Of a stretch of 64,000 nucleotides of DNA, positions 11,700 through 22,506 are shown in pieces. How positions within the stretch are numbered: position 1 is the first letter of the stretch; every line of letters begins with the position of its first letter. A program made the position numbers and the translations under genes. Source of the stretch: Pisaster brevispinus (lineage: Eukaryota > Echinodermata > Asteroidea > Forcipulatida > Asteriidae); assembly GCA_023634235.1 (NCBI GenBank), contig JAMKCF010000001.1, forward strand, positions 8,744,758 to 8,808,757, written 5' to 3'. Below the pieces are notes generated by a model that saw nothing but the letters and a program-made list of their open reading frames with translations, was not told where the DNA came from and made no database searches.

Positions 11700-12115
11700 C
11701 TGCTCACAATCAGAATGAGTTTATGTATTATTAAGTATTTACTCTATTCCTAAGACAATTCTTAACTATTCTTGTATTCAGTGAGTAGACACAAATTTAA
11801 TGTCAATGATTAAATAAATGCACTTAATTCAACCACTGATCCAAAAAAAATACAGCATGTACAAGTACAATTAGCATTGTCGTTACCCAATGTGTAAAGA
11901 AGTTTCTTTACACATAGGGTAACGACAATTCTTATGGAAAACTCACACAAAACTTTAAAAGGGGATTTATCATAGAATGCCTCAAAATCTGCATGTTGGA
12001 CATTGGTTGAACCAACTTAAAAGTTTGACGAACCTTTTAAGACTACAACATTTCAATCTGAAATCGAATTGTGTAGAGTGTTTCAGTCATGTTCAAACCA
12101 ACCTTGATCATATGC
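11700..12115 (-). repeat. Dispersed repeat, copy 1 (inverse copy at 44870-45175)
   Basis: The reverse complement of this segment aligns by eye with 44870-45175. It runs from GGTTTGAACATG, through CACTCTACACA and CCAACATG, to GTATTCAGTGA and AATAGAGTAA-like ends. Copy 1 has an extra hairpin arm at 11903-11929 that copy 2 lacks. Confidence 0.7.
11876..11929. repeat. Long hairpin inside dispersed repeat
   Basis: Arms of 26 bases (ATTGTCGTTACCCAATGTGT... and its inverse) with one mismatch and a 2-base loop. Confidence 0.85.
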
Positions 12116-12547
12116 TGGGTGGTTCGGGGCTTGAAATTGGGGGGTAAATCCACAAGACTGCTGGGCTTTCAGCTCAAAACTTTTACTGGACCAGGAAGTT
12201 TGTTACAAGATCGAAATCAAAATGAGAAGAACACTTTCTACAGTTTCACATTAAAGTTGCTTTTGAAACAAGCATTAACAGAAGATTGTCTCATTTTTCA
12301 TGTGAGTAATGGATCAAAACGTAACGGAATTGATAGATATTTGTATTTATCAGTTTTCATTTAAATAACAGAGGTATCGTTATCCAAAAACACAAAACCA
12401 CCGGATTTGTACATTCGAAAGTTTACAAACTTGAAACTACTTGTGTCCTTAAAGCAAGACAATTAACTGTTATTGCTTTGGATCAGATAAAAAACCATGC
12501 TCTCTGTGCTAAAATGTGATGTGAGAAAATAATTCAGTTGCACTTAC

Positions 12548-12640
12548 CACTAAGAGAAAGGAGATTGATCCGGTGCATCTGGTATTTGGCAGAAGATTGC
12601 GGCACATGGCATCATAAGCCCTCACAAGACGTACTAAGTC
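12548..12640 (-). CDS. Internal exon of an unidentified host gene
   Basis: On the minus strand a good acceptor (TGAATTGCAG, 12641-12650) precedes 93 bases that are open throughout in one frame and end at a consensus donor (GTAAGTG, 12541-12547). The 31 codons read DLVRLVRAYDAMCRN then LLPNTRCTGSISFLLV, phase 0 on both sides. The protein is not one I can name. Neighbouring exons were not found with confidence; 11.3 kb and 13-14 kb are places to look. This is the best isolated host exon in the first 15 kb. Confidence 0.5.
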
Positions 12641-12650
12641 CTGCAATTCA

Positions 12651-14253
12651 AAAACAAAACCAAGCTAAACTGTCATAACAATTACAAGGAATATTATTAA
12701 GGTGATTGTGATTGCTAAAGATAAACCACTCTATAGAGACTGATATTTATGAATCACAGCAATTTGAACTGTAGTTTTATGAAAAACACTAATTGAAACG
12801 ACATAGCTTTCAGCAATAATTGGAAATTGTCAGTGTATTACAGTATACATGTATGGCAGAAACAAATACATAAAGGTGTGTCACACAATTTTGTATAAAC
12901 ATGAATACATGTAATGGAATATCAGATACAAACTAAATAAAACCATAACAGTATGGAGTTACAATGTTGGTTGCTGGTCACTGTTCGAAGTGAATTTTAA
13001 GCGCATTTACAGTTTGACAGTGGGCAGCCACCAACAAAGGCAGTTAGAAGTGATGAACACCTTGAACCCTTACTATTAATAATATTTGCAAGGCATCTGT
13101 CAGTCTCTGGAACCATGGAGTTGTGCCAATACACCAATTTAGGAACAATATTTGCTGTGATTGGACTCCAATGCAGGATTGAATGTCTCTAGCACAGTAA
13201 CCACAGGTCAAAGTTGAAGCTGATCTTTCTGCTTAGGGCCGTGTTTTCCTCTAGAGTCAGCTGTATGCAGCCTGCAGCATCAGGTCTTCCTCAAACTTGG
13301 AGAGTTGTCTCTGCATCTCCTGCTTTCAGGTGAATCTATCTGCAGTGACAGCTTCCCACATGCTTATTATACTGACAACCAGTGCATTGAGGTCACACTT
13401 GATGTGCCTTTGCAATGCCGGTGGGTTTTACAATCGGTCTCTTCTGACGACAGCTCTCCATGGGGTCCGTCTCAAGAGAGAGACTGTCAGTAATCATAGA
13501 GCTTTGTAACACAAACAAACTCATGAACATCTTGAAGCTCAAGGTTGGTGACGGTGGTAAAATACAGTATTATTTCTCTTTCATTTTTTTACTTTTCATT
13601 TAACACACTATCTGTGTGTTCATAGAGTTGGTAAATAAAGCTAGCTTGATATCACACTTAATATACAACCATATTTGTGGGGTTTCTATTTCAAATTGAA
13701 ACCTCTTGTAAAAATAAAAATACCTATGATTGATTTACTACATGTTTCAAACAATGTAGGAGTAATCAATTTGCTTTGGAGGATACAATAGAGTACAAAT
13801 CTCTTATACAATAACTATATACAGTACTAGCATTCAACACTCTGTGTATGCTTGTTGGTAATCATGCCAACATGCCACTTGTGGTGAGACACCTTTGTTG
13901 ATTGCACGTACACAGGCACCTGTTTCCAGAGTATCTGTGGTCATAATTTGGTGGTGCTGGTCAAAAGGCACTGTAACCAAATACATATTAACCTTTGGAT
14001 GAATTAGTGCTAAATGGCTTTGTCAAAGACCTGTTCCTTTCACATACTAGCCTAGATTTTATTAGGATAACTTTGAAGGACTTCTGCATTCTTGTAGCCT
14101 GTTATATCTCAGATGTTGCTGTTCGACCAAGTGTAGGTCAATGTCGGTCCTTGTATCATACTTTATTACAAAATTATTGAAGAATGGCAAAACAGTGCAG
14201 TACAACGAAGAGAAAAATAGCAAAGTGAAACACCTCAGCTCACTGACACCCCC
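12651..14253. other. Non-coding, no gene recognised
   Basis: Unique-looking AT-rich sequence. A segment around 13080-13500 has a more balanced base composition and might be an old repeat or pseudogene, but neither strand gives a protein I recognise. Confidence 0.5.
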
Positions 14254-15060
14254 CCCCCCCCCGGAGCATCGTCAACGGAAACATAAATAACTTAAAATCT
14301 TCAAAACTGTTGAAGTAACTGATGCAAAATTTATTGAGAAAGTACCTCCCGGATCTGAAACATTGCACTCCCGCTGCTCAGTCACCAGCACCCCCCCCCG
14401 CTTCATGATGGAAAAAAATCAACTGAAATCATTAAAAAGTACAACAGAGAACTGATAAAAGGAATTGAGATGTTTTTCTGAGTTTTTTTTCTCATTCTAA
14501 TGTTTTTGCTGTTATCTTTTACTGTTTTTAATATTCTCTTAGCTTTTGCCTCTCATTTGAATGTTATCTTAGTTTTTTCTCTCATTTGATAGTTTTCTTA
14601 GTTATTACTCTCAATTAAAATAGATTCTTTGTTTTCTTTCACTGTTTCTCATGTTTTCTTAGCTTTAGCTCTTACTTTAATCTTTTCTTAGTTGTTTTCT
14701 CTAATTTTTTTTTTTTTTTTTTTTCCTCTTGTTTTGAATGTTTTCTTTGTTACCTCTCATTTGAATGTTATCTTTATTTTTTCATCTCATTTTGTATGTT
14801 CTCCTTTTTTTGGTCACATTTGAATGTTATCTTAGTTATTTTTCATACAAATATTTTATTTGTTTCCTTTCACTGATTTTAATGTTCTCTTAATGTTTTC
14901 TCTTACTTTAATCTTTTCTCTGTTGTTGACTTTCATTTAATGTTTTATTTGTTTTTCCTCTCCTTTTATTGTTTTCTTTGTTTCCTCTCATTGTAATGTT
15001 CCTTTGTTTTTCCTCTCAGTTTAATGATATCTTAGTTTTTCTCTCATTTCAGTATTTTCT
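14254..15060. repeat. Poly-C tract and pyrimidine-rich degenerate minisatellite
   Basis: A C homopolymer lies near 14250-14262 and a shorter one near 14391. From about 14470 to 15060 the + strand repeats TTTTCTTAGTTTTTTCTCTC and ATTTGAATGTT phrases with a period of roughly 35 bases. It lies just beyond the 3' end of the Helentron coding region and may belong to that element. Confidence 0.6.
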
Positions 15061-15476
15061 CACTTTCATTATGTACCACTTTGTATGATTTATTAAAAGG
15101 AAATTTTTCCAATGAATTTCTTTCAAAACAAAAGTATAAAAAAAAAATCAAGATACTAGTCTTGCACTGAATAATTATACTATACATCATCCACTTTCCT
15201 TGTAAAAATGTACTACATTTTCCTAATGAATCACTATTTAATATTGTTAATTTCAACTTAAATAGTTCTTCTATTCTTATAAAATTGGGTTATATATTTT
15301 GCTGTACAAAATTTCATATTATTAAAACATTTGTTCCACCAAGAGTTTATATGAGCAATCATTCAGGGTACTTTTGCACTGCAAAGTATTTCAAAACCAT
15401 ACATAAAGTTCCAACTTAATTTGCACATACAGAAGTAATTCACACATAATATACACCCAGTTCTGAAGATTCTGCA

Positions 15477-15862
15477 TTACAATGCCCTCAACTCAATTTT
15501 TATAGCTTCATGATAACTATAGTATGTTGGCCTAACTGTTGTTACAATATCATCAATACCTCTGACATAAACATGATCAATTAATGTGGCATTCTCTGTT
15601 GTTGCATCTGTTACATATTGTTTGTATCCATGATCTATCATTAATTTCTCAATTTGTGAATGTTTATCATAAATATTTTCATTAAAGTCTCCCATCACTA
15701 TACATCTATTACTCATTTTGTTGATTTCATAAATCAACTTGCTTACATTTTCAATGAAATGTTGCATCTTATAAGTAGAGGGTCGGTAAATGACAACTAC
15801 TATTACTGAAATGTTAGATATTATATGAAATGCAATGTACTCTAAATTCTTTACTGCCATAT
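15477..15862 (-). pseudogene. Helentron endonuclease, C-terminal half
   Basis: From the TTAA target at 15863 the minus strand reads on in frame: AVKNLEYIAFHI, VVVIYRP, RCIVMGDFNENI (catalytic GDFN), DATTENATLIDHVYV, then SYHEAIKIELRAL and a stop. SYHEAI stands where the SDH motif of other EEP nucleases is found, as in many Helentron endonucleases. The other half lies at 19098-19390. Confidence 0.8.
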
Positions 15863-16518
15863 TTAACCCTTTCAATACCGCATTCTTTACGTGCACACAC
15901 ACACTGGTGACTGCATTCTTTGTGCAGGCCACACAGCCCAGTACCGCATTCTTTTACACAAACCACTGCTTCCAGTGATAGGGCAGTGATAGGGACGTTC
16001 AAGGCTGCTTTAGGAAATGAAGACTTCGTTTTACAGAAATATGTTGTGCATGAAGTTTGTAGCCAAAGAAATTATCTTTTACTTGAAACCATTACTTTGG
16101 CATTTGGGCACTGTTTTTCTTTTTGAAAAAGCTGAATCAAACAGTTTCATTGCATTTATTTTTCTGTTGTTTGTGACATACATGTACTTCAGCCTTTGAC
16201 TGTAAATATTCATGTAGATAATCTCTTTTTAGAACATCACATTCAGTGTACAAGTTGTTTATTATATCCTTAGCTCTCATTTGACACTAAAATGAATGTT
16301 TTTGGTTTTCTTTTGACCAAGCAGTCGCCAATCACCTTTGTGCCATGGAGTCACTGGCTGTGTAAGATGCGCAGGCACATGCATCTCTGCATGCTTGACA
16401 ACACATTATCTAAAGGCTGGACACTGAGCTGGACTAAATAAATAAGACAGGAAAGACGTGGAAGTTCTTTTGTGTATATGTGTGGATCTTGTTAGCACCA
16501 ATGATGTAAATGCAACTG

Positions 16519-16736
16519 GAAAGCAAACTGTACATGTACATATGTTTACATGTAAATAATCATTCATGGATGCATGAATGTAAAGTGAACCGGCAAGTTC
16601 TGAAATGTAAGCTGAAAACATACATGTATGTACATGTACATGTAAAAAATAATTCACAATATATGCATGAAGATTGTTTACATGTATAATTTTGTGAATG
16701 ATTATTTACATGTACACATATGTACAGTTTGCTTTC
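16519..16736. repeat. Fold-back repeat in the piggyBac 3' region
   Basis: Arms of about 42-48 bp: GAAAGCAAACTGTACATGTA... ending AATAATCATTCA (16519-16566), and its inverse beginning TGAATGATTATTTACATGTA (16695-16736). The spacer holds ACATGTAC microsatellite. It lies between the transposase stop and the left inverted repeat and could be a small nested MITE. Confidence 0.7.
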
Positions 16737-16907
16737 AATCGGGAAGTCATGAAGTTTTGAAAGTACATGTACTTTCTACTAACCAGGATTTTTCTCAAAT
16801 CACATTTCCATTTTTCTAACATGTACACTGCAGTATTCAGATTAATTTATCTATGAGATCCATGTAAGTTGAAACAGTTTTCTTGGCAAAATGACATGGC
16901 AAAAACT

Positions 16908-18722
16908 TTACTTATAATGTAATTTTGTATGATAATTGCCAAAACATGGCACTGCACACATTGGTCTGTCACACTTCACACAGCATGATGTGGTTTGCTT
17001 CCGCTTGCGTCCTCCTCTATTTGATCTGTCACTGCACACAATGCAATCTGGAAAACTGTTGTCAGGGACTCGTCCAGGAAAATGTCCAGTTTCAGTTAGT
17101 CGTGTGGGCAGATCTTCTCTGCTTGCCCTGCGACCGTGTCGTGACTGGTCACGGTTCCAGTTTTCCAACAGCCCCTCGATGACAGCCAGCCTAAACTTCA
17201 GTGATGACAGTCGAGCATTGTCAGGGATGGTGCCATACACCACGAAGGCATTCGTCAAGCAGACTTCAAGCATGTGGAAAACTACTCGCTTCCACCACTT
17301 GACGCTTCGATGAGCATGACTATAACATTGAAAGTACTGATCTGCTAAATCAGTTCCTCCCATGAACTTATTATAATCATCGATTGACTTGGGCTTGTCC
17401 AGATTACAATGGCCACCTTCACTGTGCCGGCAACGTATTCTCTTCTGAACAATATCGCAGTTTCCAACACTCGTTAGGAGATTTACAAGTTTTTTATCAT
17501 GCCATGTTATGCACAGCTGGCCTGCCTTGCAGCTGAAGACAGGGGGGTCGCCTTTCTTCAAGTGACAATGCTTTGGAGAGGCCCATGCCGGCAATCCCTT
17601 TGTGATGTATCTCACTGTTCCACAACACCCAAACCCTAGATTGTTTAGCATTTGGACAAGAGCTGGGCTTGTGTAATAATTGTCGCAGTACACAATGTGT
17701 CCCAGGTGTTCAAATCCTTGAACCAAATCAATGATCACCTGACCACTGACTGAGAGTACTGGTGGATGATGCCGGGTTGGGTCAAGCTGCTGGGGTTGTG
17801 CTGGTGGAGCTAGGTGGTCTTCCTTTCCGGTGTAGAGTTTCCATGCAGATGTGTAGCCTGTTGTAGACTCATTCAGTGAAAAAGCTTTCAGTCCCCACTT
17901 CACAGGTTTTTTTGGCATATACTGCACAAAACTTAGGCGACCTTTGAAGTTCAGCATGCTTTCATCGGGAGAAATTTGTTGGCAAGGTTTATAGACGGAC
18001 CGGAATTTGGGCAAGATAATGTAAAGGAAAGGCTGAAGTTTTGCAAGTTTGTTGCGTGGTAACCGAGGTTGGCGAGGAGCATTGTTGTCAGCGAGATGGA
18101 GAAATTTGAGGATGGCCTGAAAACGATTGCGTGGCATAATAGTGGAGTAGAACTTGATACGCAAGACTTGTGAGGTCGACCAGTACATGTGGTACTGGGG
18201 TAATCTTGAGATCCCCATGGCGAGGAGAAGTGCCACAAAAGCCTTCATCTCCGCAACATCAATCGGATTTGTGGCCCACGAATGAGCTACTGGGTTGGCC
18301 TGCATAAATTGATTAGCGTACCTGTTTGTCTCGGTGACCATCAGGTCCCACACATTGGCAGTGAAGAAAAGCAGGAACAGCTGAAGTGGAGAAAACCCAG
18401 TGTAGTCACCGGTAGGGCCAGGAGTTCCAGTAAATGGCCGTGGTTGGGGGACGAAAGTTCTTCTTTCTTCCCATCCATCATGAAAATTGGGCGGTTGAGG
18501 ACGGGGAACTCCGTTTCGACGTCCACGTCCACGGACACCACGAGCGGCAGCTCCGGCTCCGCGCTCGCGGCGCCCCCGGCCCGGTGCGCGACCAGTATTC
18601 GCAGCTGTCACACCGCTCGGACCAGGGCCATCGTTGTCCTCGTTGACATCGGAAGAGGAAGAAACTTCTCCAGATTCATCAGGATCTGCATTGGATTCTT
18701 CACTAGAACTTACAGAATCCAT
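16908..18722 (-). CDS. piggyBac transposase (PGBD-like), apparently complete
   Basis: 604 residues without stop or frameshift. An acidic Ser/Asp/Glu-rich N-terminus is followed by an Arg/Gly-rich basic tract (about 45-75). The transposase domain DDE_Tnp_1_7 spans roughly 105-500. Catalytic aspartates can be assigned at D253 (ISPDESMLNFKGR), D347 (IVYCDNYYTSP) and D458 (MGGTDLADQY). A C-terminal cysteine-rich domain holds C560, C563, C580, C581, C584, C589, C593 and H598, the zinc-binding module that binds transposon ends. Length fits the family (about 590-610). An alternative ATG at 18773-18775, in another frame (MNIRDTDILAELL), suggests the original N-terminus was longer and was cut off by a one-base indel; an in-frame stop lies a few codons upstream of the present ATG. 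Confidence 0.93.
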   Translation of the reverse strand: MDSVSSSEESNADPDESGEVSSSSDVNEDNDGPGPSGVTAANTGRAPGRGRRERGAGAAARGVRGRGRRNGVPRPQPPNFHDGWEERRTFVPQPRPFTGTPGPTGDYTGFSPLQLFLLFFTANVWDLMVTETNRYANQFMQANPVAHSWATNPIDVAEMKAFVALLLAMGISRLPQYHMYWSTSQVLRIKFYSTIMPRNRFQAILKFLHLADNNAPRQPRLPRNKLAKLQPFLYIILPKFRSVYKPCQQISPDESMLNFKGRLSFVQYMPKKPVKWGLKAFSLNESTTGYTSAWKLYTGKEDHLAPPAQPQQLDPTRHHPPVLSVSGQVIIDLVQGFEHLGHIVYCDNYYTSPALVQMLNNLGFGCCGTVRYITKGLPAWASPKHCHLKKGDPPVFSCKAGQLCITWHDKKLVNLLTSVGNCDIVQKRIRCRHSEGGHCNLDKPKSIDDYNKFMGGTDLADQYFQCYSHAHRSVKWWKRVVFHMLEVCLTNAFVVYGTIPDNARLSSLKFRLAVIEGLLENWNRDQSRHGRRASREDLPTRLTETGHFPGRVPDNSFPDCIVCSDRSNRGGRKRKQTTSCCVKCDRPMCAVPCFGNYHTKLHYK

Positions 18723-18978
18723 ATCGGAGTCACTGTCAGCAACTCAGCTAGGATGTCTGTGTCACGGATATTCATGATGGCAAATTTTCGTCTCATTTCA
18801 GAATCAAAAATCAGAAAGTTTCTTTCGTGGCAGTTTTCTCAAACAATCGTAATGGCAGCACCCCACGCATGATACATCGAAATAAAGCTGTGTCAACGAA
18901 CTTTCAGACTAGACAAAAATCAGCACAGAGGGCGGCGAGGGAAAAAAATAAGAAGCCTCAAAAATGCCACGCAATTTT

Positions 18979-19089
18979 GTCGAGTAAACTCGACAATGGT
19001 ACAGAAGCGCTTGCATTCTGCGGTCGAGTAAACTCGACAATGGTACGGAAGCGGTACACGCGGCACGGTCGAGTACTCGACAATGGTAC
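18979..19089. repeat. Three subterminal palindromes, probable transposase binding sites
   Basis: GTCGAGTAAACTCGAC begins at 18979 and 19023, and the shorter GTCGAGTACTCGAC at 19068. Each continues AATGGTAC, and the last runs into the terminal inverted repeat. Related, degenerated units end the MITE at 5562-6175. A role as transposase binding sites is inferred from position. Confidence 0.8.
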
Positions 19090-19097
19090 TGAAAGGG

Positions 19098-19390
19098 TTA
19101 AACGACTGAAGTTTTTATCTCTTTTGCCATACACTGCAACTCCTCCATGACTTTGCTGCTGTAGTATCTTCATTTGATCATTATATGACAAAGATCTTAT
19201 TTGATGGTAACATTTGAAATCATCTAAACTGCAATCTATAATTTGATTAGCATCTATCCATGTTTCTGTTAGGCAGATAAATCTGAGTTCATCATTTCTC
19301 TTTGACATTTCAAATCTTGATAATGAGGTAATAAACCCTGTATGTTATGCAGTATCATAGTTGTATCTTTTAAAGTATTGTTTTCATCAT
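19098..19390 (-). pseudogene. Helentron endonuclease, N-terminal half
   Basis: Immediately after the helicase the minus strand encodes ILHNIQGLLPHYQDLKC (first EEP motif). A frameshift follows, then MSKRNDELRFICLTETWIDA (the catalytic TETW block) and QQSHGGVAVYGKRDKNFSR, interrupted at 19101 by piggyBac. The TTAA lies in the same phase on both sides of the insertion (TTA codes for Leu). The endonuclease presumably makes the nick for rolling-circle or target cleavage; its role in Helentrons is not settled. Confidence 0.8.
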
Positions 19391-19876
19391 TCACATATTC
19401 CTCAATTCCTCAATTCCTCTCACTGCAGGCATTGTCCTTAGAGCTTCTGCTACTGATTTATCACAGTATATCAACTTCTCATCAAAACCTTCAATAACAA
19501 GACCCTTTAGTGATGTCACACGACTCAAACTCACATATGCTTGACCTGCTGAAAATGTTCGTTCAAGACACACTACTGCTTTATTTGTTGTCATTCCTTG
19601 TACTTTATGTGCAGTACATGCCCAGGCCAGTTTCAATGGAAATTGTTTGCGGATACATGACTTTCCAATATGCTCTTCCTGTATCTCAATTGCAACAGTA
19701 CTATTCATATATGATGATGCTGATTGTCTTCTTAATTTAGAACCAACATTATTGTTATCGAATGTTACATTAATATACTTAGGCCCAGATTGATCAGGTA
19801 GCATCTCTATTCCATTAACAACTGCAAATGCTCCATTCACAAGTCCATCTGATACATCTATATTTTTAGTCAGCAT
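19391..19876 (-). pseudogene. Helentron helicase, C-terminal PIF1 motifs
   Basis: 161 residues beginning in the region after helicase motif III. Contains the motif V/VI block: FPLKLAWACTAHKVQGMT, VVCLERTFSAGQAYVSLSRV and TSLKGLVI, which bind ATP and ssDNA in PIF1/RecD-like SF1 helicases. It is separated from the previous helicase piece by a frame change around 19880-19910. Confidence 0.88.
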
Positions 19877-19909
19877 AACTCTAGCACCAATGAATTTGAT
19901 CTTACTGAT

Positions 19910-20638
19910 TTAAGAGGTGTCTCTCAGTTTCATCTTTCCGCTTGCATCTTTTTTATAATCTCTAGCTTCAATCAATATACATTCTGTACAGGTTTTATGC
20001 ATTTGTTGAAGATTATATTTATCAACTTGTTTATTAGTTGGGTAGATGTGCAACGCATCTTCAACATCCTCTCCAGTTTCACAATTACTGAGTACAGTTT
20101 TATCTTCTTCTGTTAAACTGTCCTTTGTTTTAACCCTCAATTTATTTAACACTTCAGTAAAACGTACATCATTCTTTTGTCTCAATATTTCTGTTAACTC
20201 AATTTTTCTGAAATTATCATGCCACAAATTGGATTCTATTGTATTGTGATGCAATGATTTGCCTTTTACCAGAGGTAGCTGATAAAAATCACCAACAGCA
20301 AGCACACTCACATCACCAAATGCACATTGACATCTTGTTTGTTTAATCTGTCTTAGTCTTCCATGAATATAGCACATCATCTTCTGATCAACCATAGAAA
20401 CCTCATCAATGATTAAAATTTGCAGCTGGTTCAATTTGTTGCGCAAAGTGCTGATTTTATCCTCACCTAGTGGTTTATAGGGTATGGTCATATCAGTACT
20501 AATGCTGAGAGCAGAATGTAATGTCAGGCCATTGATATTGAATGCTGCGACTCCTGTTGGAGCAGTTAGGATTACAGAAACATCATCAGGATTATGAGTC
20601 ATTCTTCCAAGTAAACGTACAGCTTCATCAATATACAT
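19910..20638 (-). pseudogene. Helentron helicase, central PIF1 motifs
   Basis: 243 residues with APTGVAAFNINGLTLHS (motif Ia), LIIDEVSM at about 75-82 (motif II, Walker B), VLAVGDFYQLP at about 112-122 (motif III) and TEILRQKNDVRF (motif IV). These are the signature order of PIF1-like helicases in Helitrons. Walker A is in the overlapping frame at 20599-21042. Confidence 0.9.
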
Positions 20639-21042
20639 TTGATTAAGTGAGTTTTGCCTGTGCCAGCTCCACCAGTAATAAACATATGAAATGGTTCAGG
20701 ATTTTTGCCATTGACTTTATCAAGACACCATTGTCTAATTTTATAGAATATTTGACTCTGTTTGGTATTGAATGACCTCATCAAGGTTTGAGCTTCATAT
20801 CTTGGGATTTTGGCTTTATTGTATTCAATACAATAACTGCTGTCTTCTTTTTTATTAGATTGTAAATCAGGAATACCACACTCTTCATTCTCTTCTTCAT
20901 TCATGTCATCTCTACATTCATGTCTCTCTGCTTCAGTTTCTGGACAGATCACTGCCATGCATCTTCCTGAGGACCAAACTTTGCCAAATGTTCTTTGGCT
21001 ACATGTCTCCTTCAAACTTCTCACGATTACTATCCACAACAA
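20599..21042 (-). pseudogene. Helentron Rep-helicase linker with Walker A
   Basis: An acidic linker (NEEENEECG) leads to FNTKQSQIFYKIRQW and the Walker A motif GGAGTGKTHLI at about residues 124-134. The first 20 or so residues lie in the overlap with the Rep frame and are probably not authentic. One-base frameshifts separate it from Rep upstream and from the central helicase downstream. Confidence 0.85.
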
Positions 21043-21724
21043 ACTTTACAGTTACAATATTAAACTGATCTAATTTTACACTTCCATTTTGATAAAAATC
21101 TTCAAAAGTTTCAAAGGGTGCAGGTTTCAAATGCTTATCAACACGATGTGGCAAGAACAGTTGTAGGATACTTTGGTAGTATTTCTCTGGACACTTGATT
21201 GAATTAAATCTTGGATACTTAATAACTGCACCATCAGTTCTAGTACACTTCTGTATATATCCTAAACTGTTCCGTAATTGATGAACATGTTTATATGTTT
21301 TCCCACTGTGCACCTTTAAAGCTTCTGTACTTGACAATATTCTATATTCAGAGAAAAACTTTGCCAGACACATTATAGCAAATTCATGTGTTTTAGGTCG
21401 CGCTTTATATCTATCTAATTTACATATCATCCATACATTTTCATCTTTGTCATCTGATTTATTCTGAATCAACCTGAGTGGTAAACTCATTCTAACAAGG
21501 TTCTCTCCTAATGGTATAAATTCAACTTTCCTTGATCCTTCTTTCAACCTCAAATTACAAACTCGGAAACATGCCTCTTGTGCTGAAACCTCTCTATTTT
21601 GTAAATACACTTGTCCTATAGTTTTCAGGCTTTCCTTTGCATCACCATGCAGACCTTCACTATGAGCTTGACTGAGCAATAATCCCATTTCACGTTCTGC
21701 TTTTGACATATAAGATGCAACATA
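20999..21724 (-). pseudogene. Helentron Rep, catalytic tyrosine region and C-terminus
   Basis: The minus strand around 21700-21725 reads AYVASYMSKAERE in one frame, which is the Rep tyrosine motif (Y-x-x-x-Y, the two residues that carry out cleavage and joining in rolling-circle transposition). The rest continues with QEACFRVCNLRL and a long region typical of Helitron Rep-helicase linkers. A single-base shift separates it from the HUH part. Confidence 0.88.
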
Positions 21725-21726
21725 TG

Positions 21727-22482
21727 CTACAGCCCCATAACATCAGTAATGTATTGAATATCAAGATTGGCATTCCAAGCTCGTGATAAGTCTGGATTAT
21801 ACTGGTTTACCCATACATCCTGAGGATTACGTTTTAATATGATGCTGTCTTTCTTACTCATAAGTTGATTTGCTTTCTCAAAGTCTTTTTGATTTATTCC
21901 AAGACTCTCAAACATTTCATAAACTGATTTATATGACTTCTCTTCATTTAGTAGCCCTTCACGTACTAATTGCAACACTTCCTTTGCCTTTTCAATATCA
22001 CAGGGTCTTTTATCATCTTCATTATCTATCATTTCATCTTCACTTGAAATTTCTTTATCTGTAGATGTAGGTTCATGTCTTATCACAAATGTTCTCTCAT
22101 AAGGAGGTCTTGGGAAGTTAAATCTGCATTCAGTTCCTTTTTTCTTACAACTTTTAGAGAGTCTTTTGCTGTGCATTTGTACATTGGATATAATTTCATT
22201 CAACTCTTCATCATCCTCTTTAGCTGGTAATTTACAAGATACATATCTATCAATAAATTGAACAACCTTGTCATCATCATCATCACTTAGTTTAGGAGCA
22301 TCTTCAATCCAGAACAAACAATGTGTATGGGGTGAACCTCTCATCTGAAACTCAACTCTGTAAAAGTAGTCTTTGACCTTTCCAATGGGATTAGCTTCCG
22401 ACATAATCACCTCTCTTAAAAAAATATGAAATCTTCTATCAAATATTCTGGCCACAGTGACAGGATTGCTCTTTAGGATCAT
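21727..22482 (-). pseudogene. Helentron Rep, HUH nuclease region
   Basis: [19 protein letters not shown] carries the two metal-binding histidines (H52 and H54 of this open frame). Downstream are acidic inserts (DDDDDK and [11 protein letters not shown]) and CRFNFPRPP, a conserved Helitron Rep phrase. [17 protein letters not shown] immediately precedes the tyrosine motif. The frame changes just before the tyrosines. Confidence 0.9.
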
Positions 22483-22506
22483 ACATTTATCATTCCAATC
22501 TAATTC

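Larger units (their letters stand above)
15863..19101 (-). mobile_element. Autonomous piggyBac-type DNA transposon
   Basis: Both ends carry the piggyBac target TTAA (15863-15866, 19098-19101) and 13 bp terminal inverted repeats with one mismatch: CCCTTTCAATACC on the left, GGTACTGAAAGGG on the right. It encodes one transposase on the minus strand. The left end repeats TACCGCATTCTTT (15876 and near 15943, with a variant near 15907). The right end has three palindromic GTCGAGTnnACTCGAC units followed by AATGGTAC. Insertion is inside the Helentron endonuclease. About 3.24 kb including target duplications. Confidence 0.95.

Noticed and set aside
13297..13509. Two overlapping plus-strand ORFs in a less AT-rich segment
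   Set aside because: Neither frame nor the reverse strand gives a recognisable protein. Possibly an old repeat.
18282..18872. 196-codon plus-strand ORF
   Set aside because: Antisense shadow of the GC-rich N-terminus of the piggyBac transposase.
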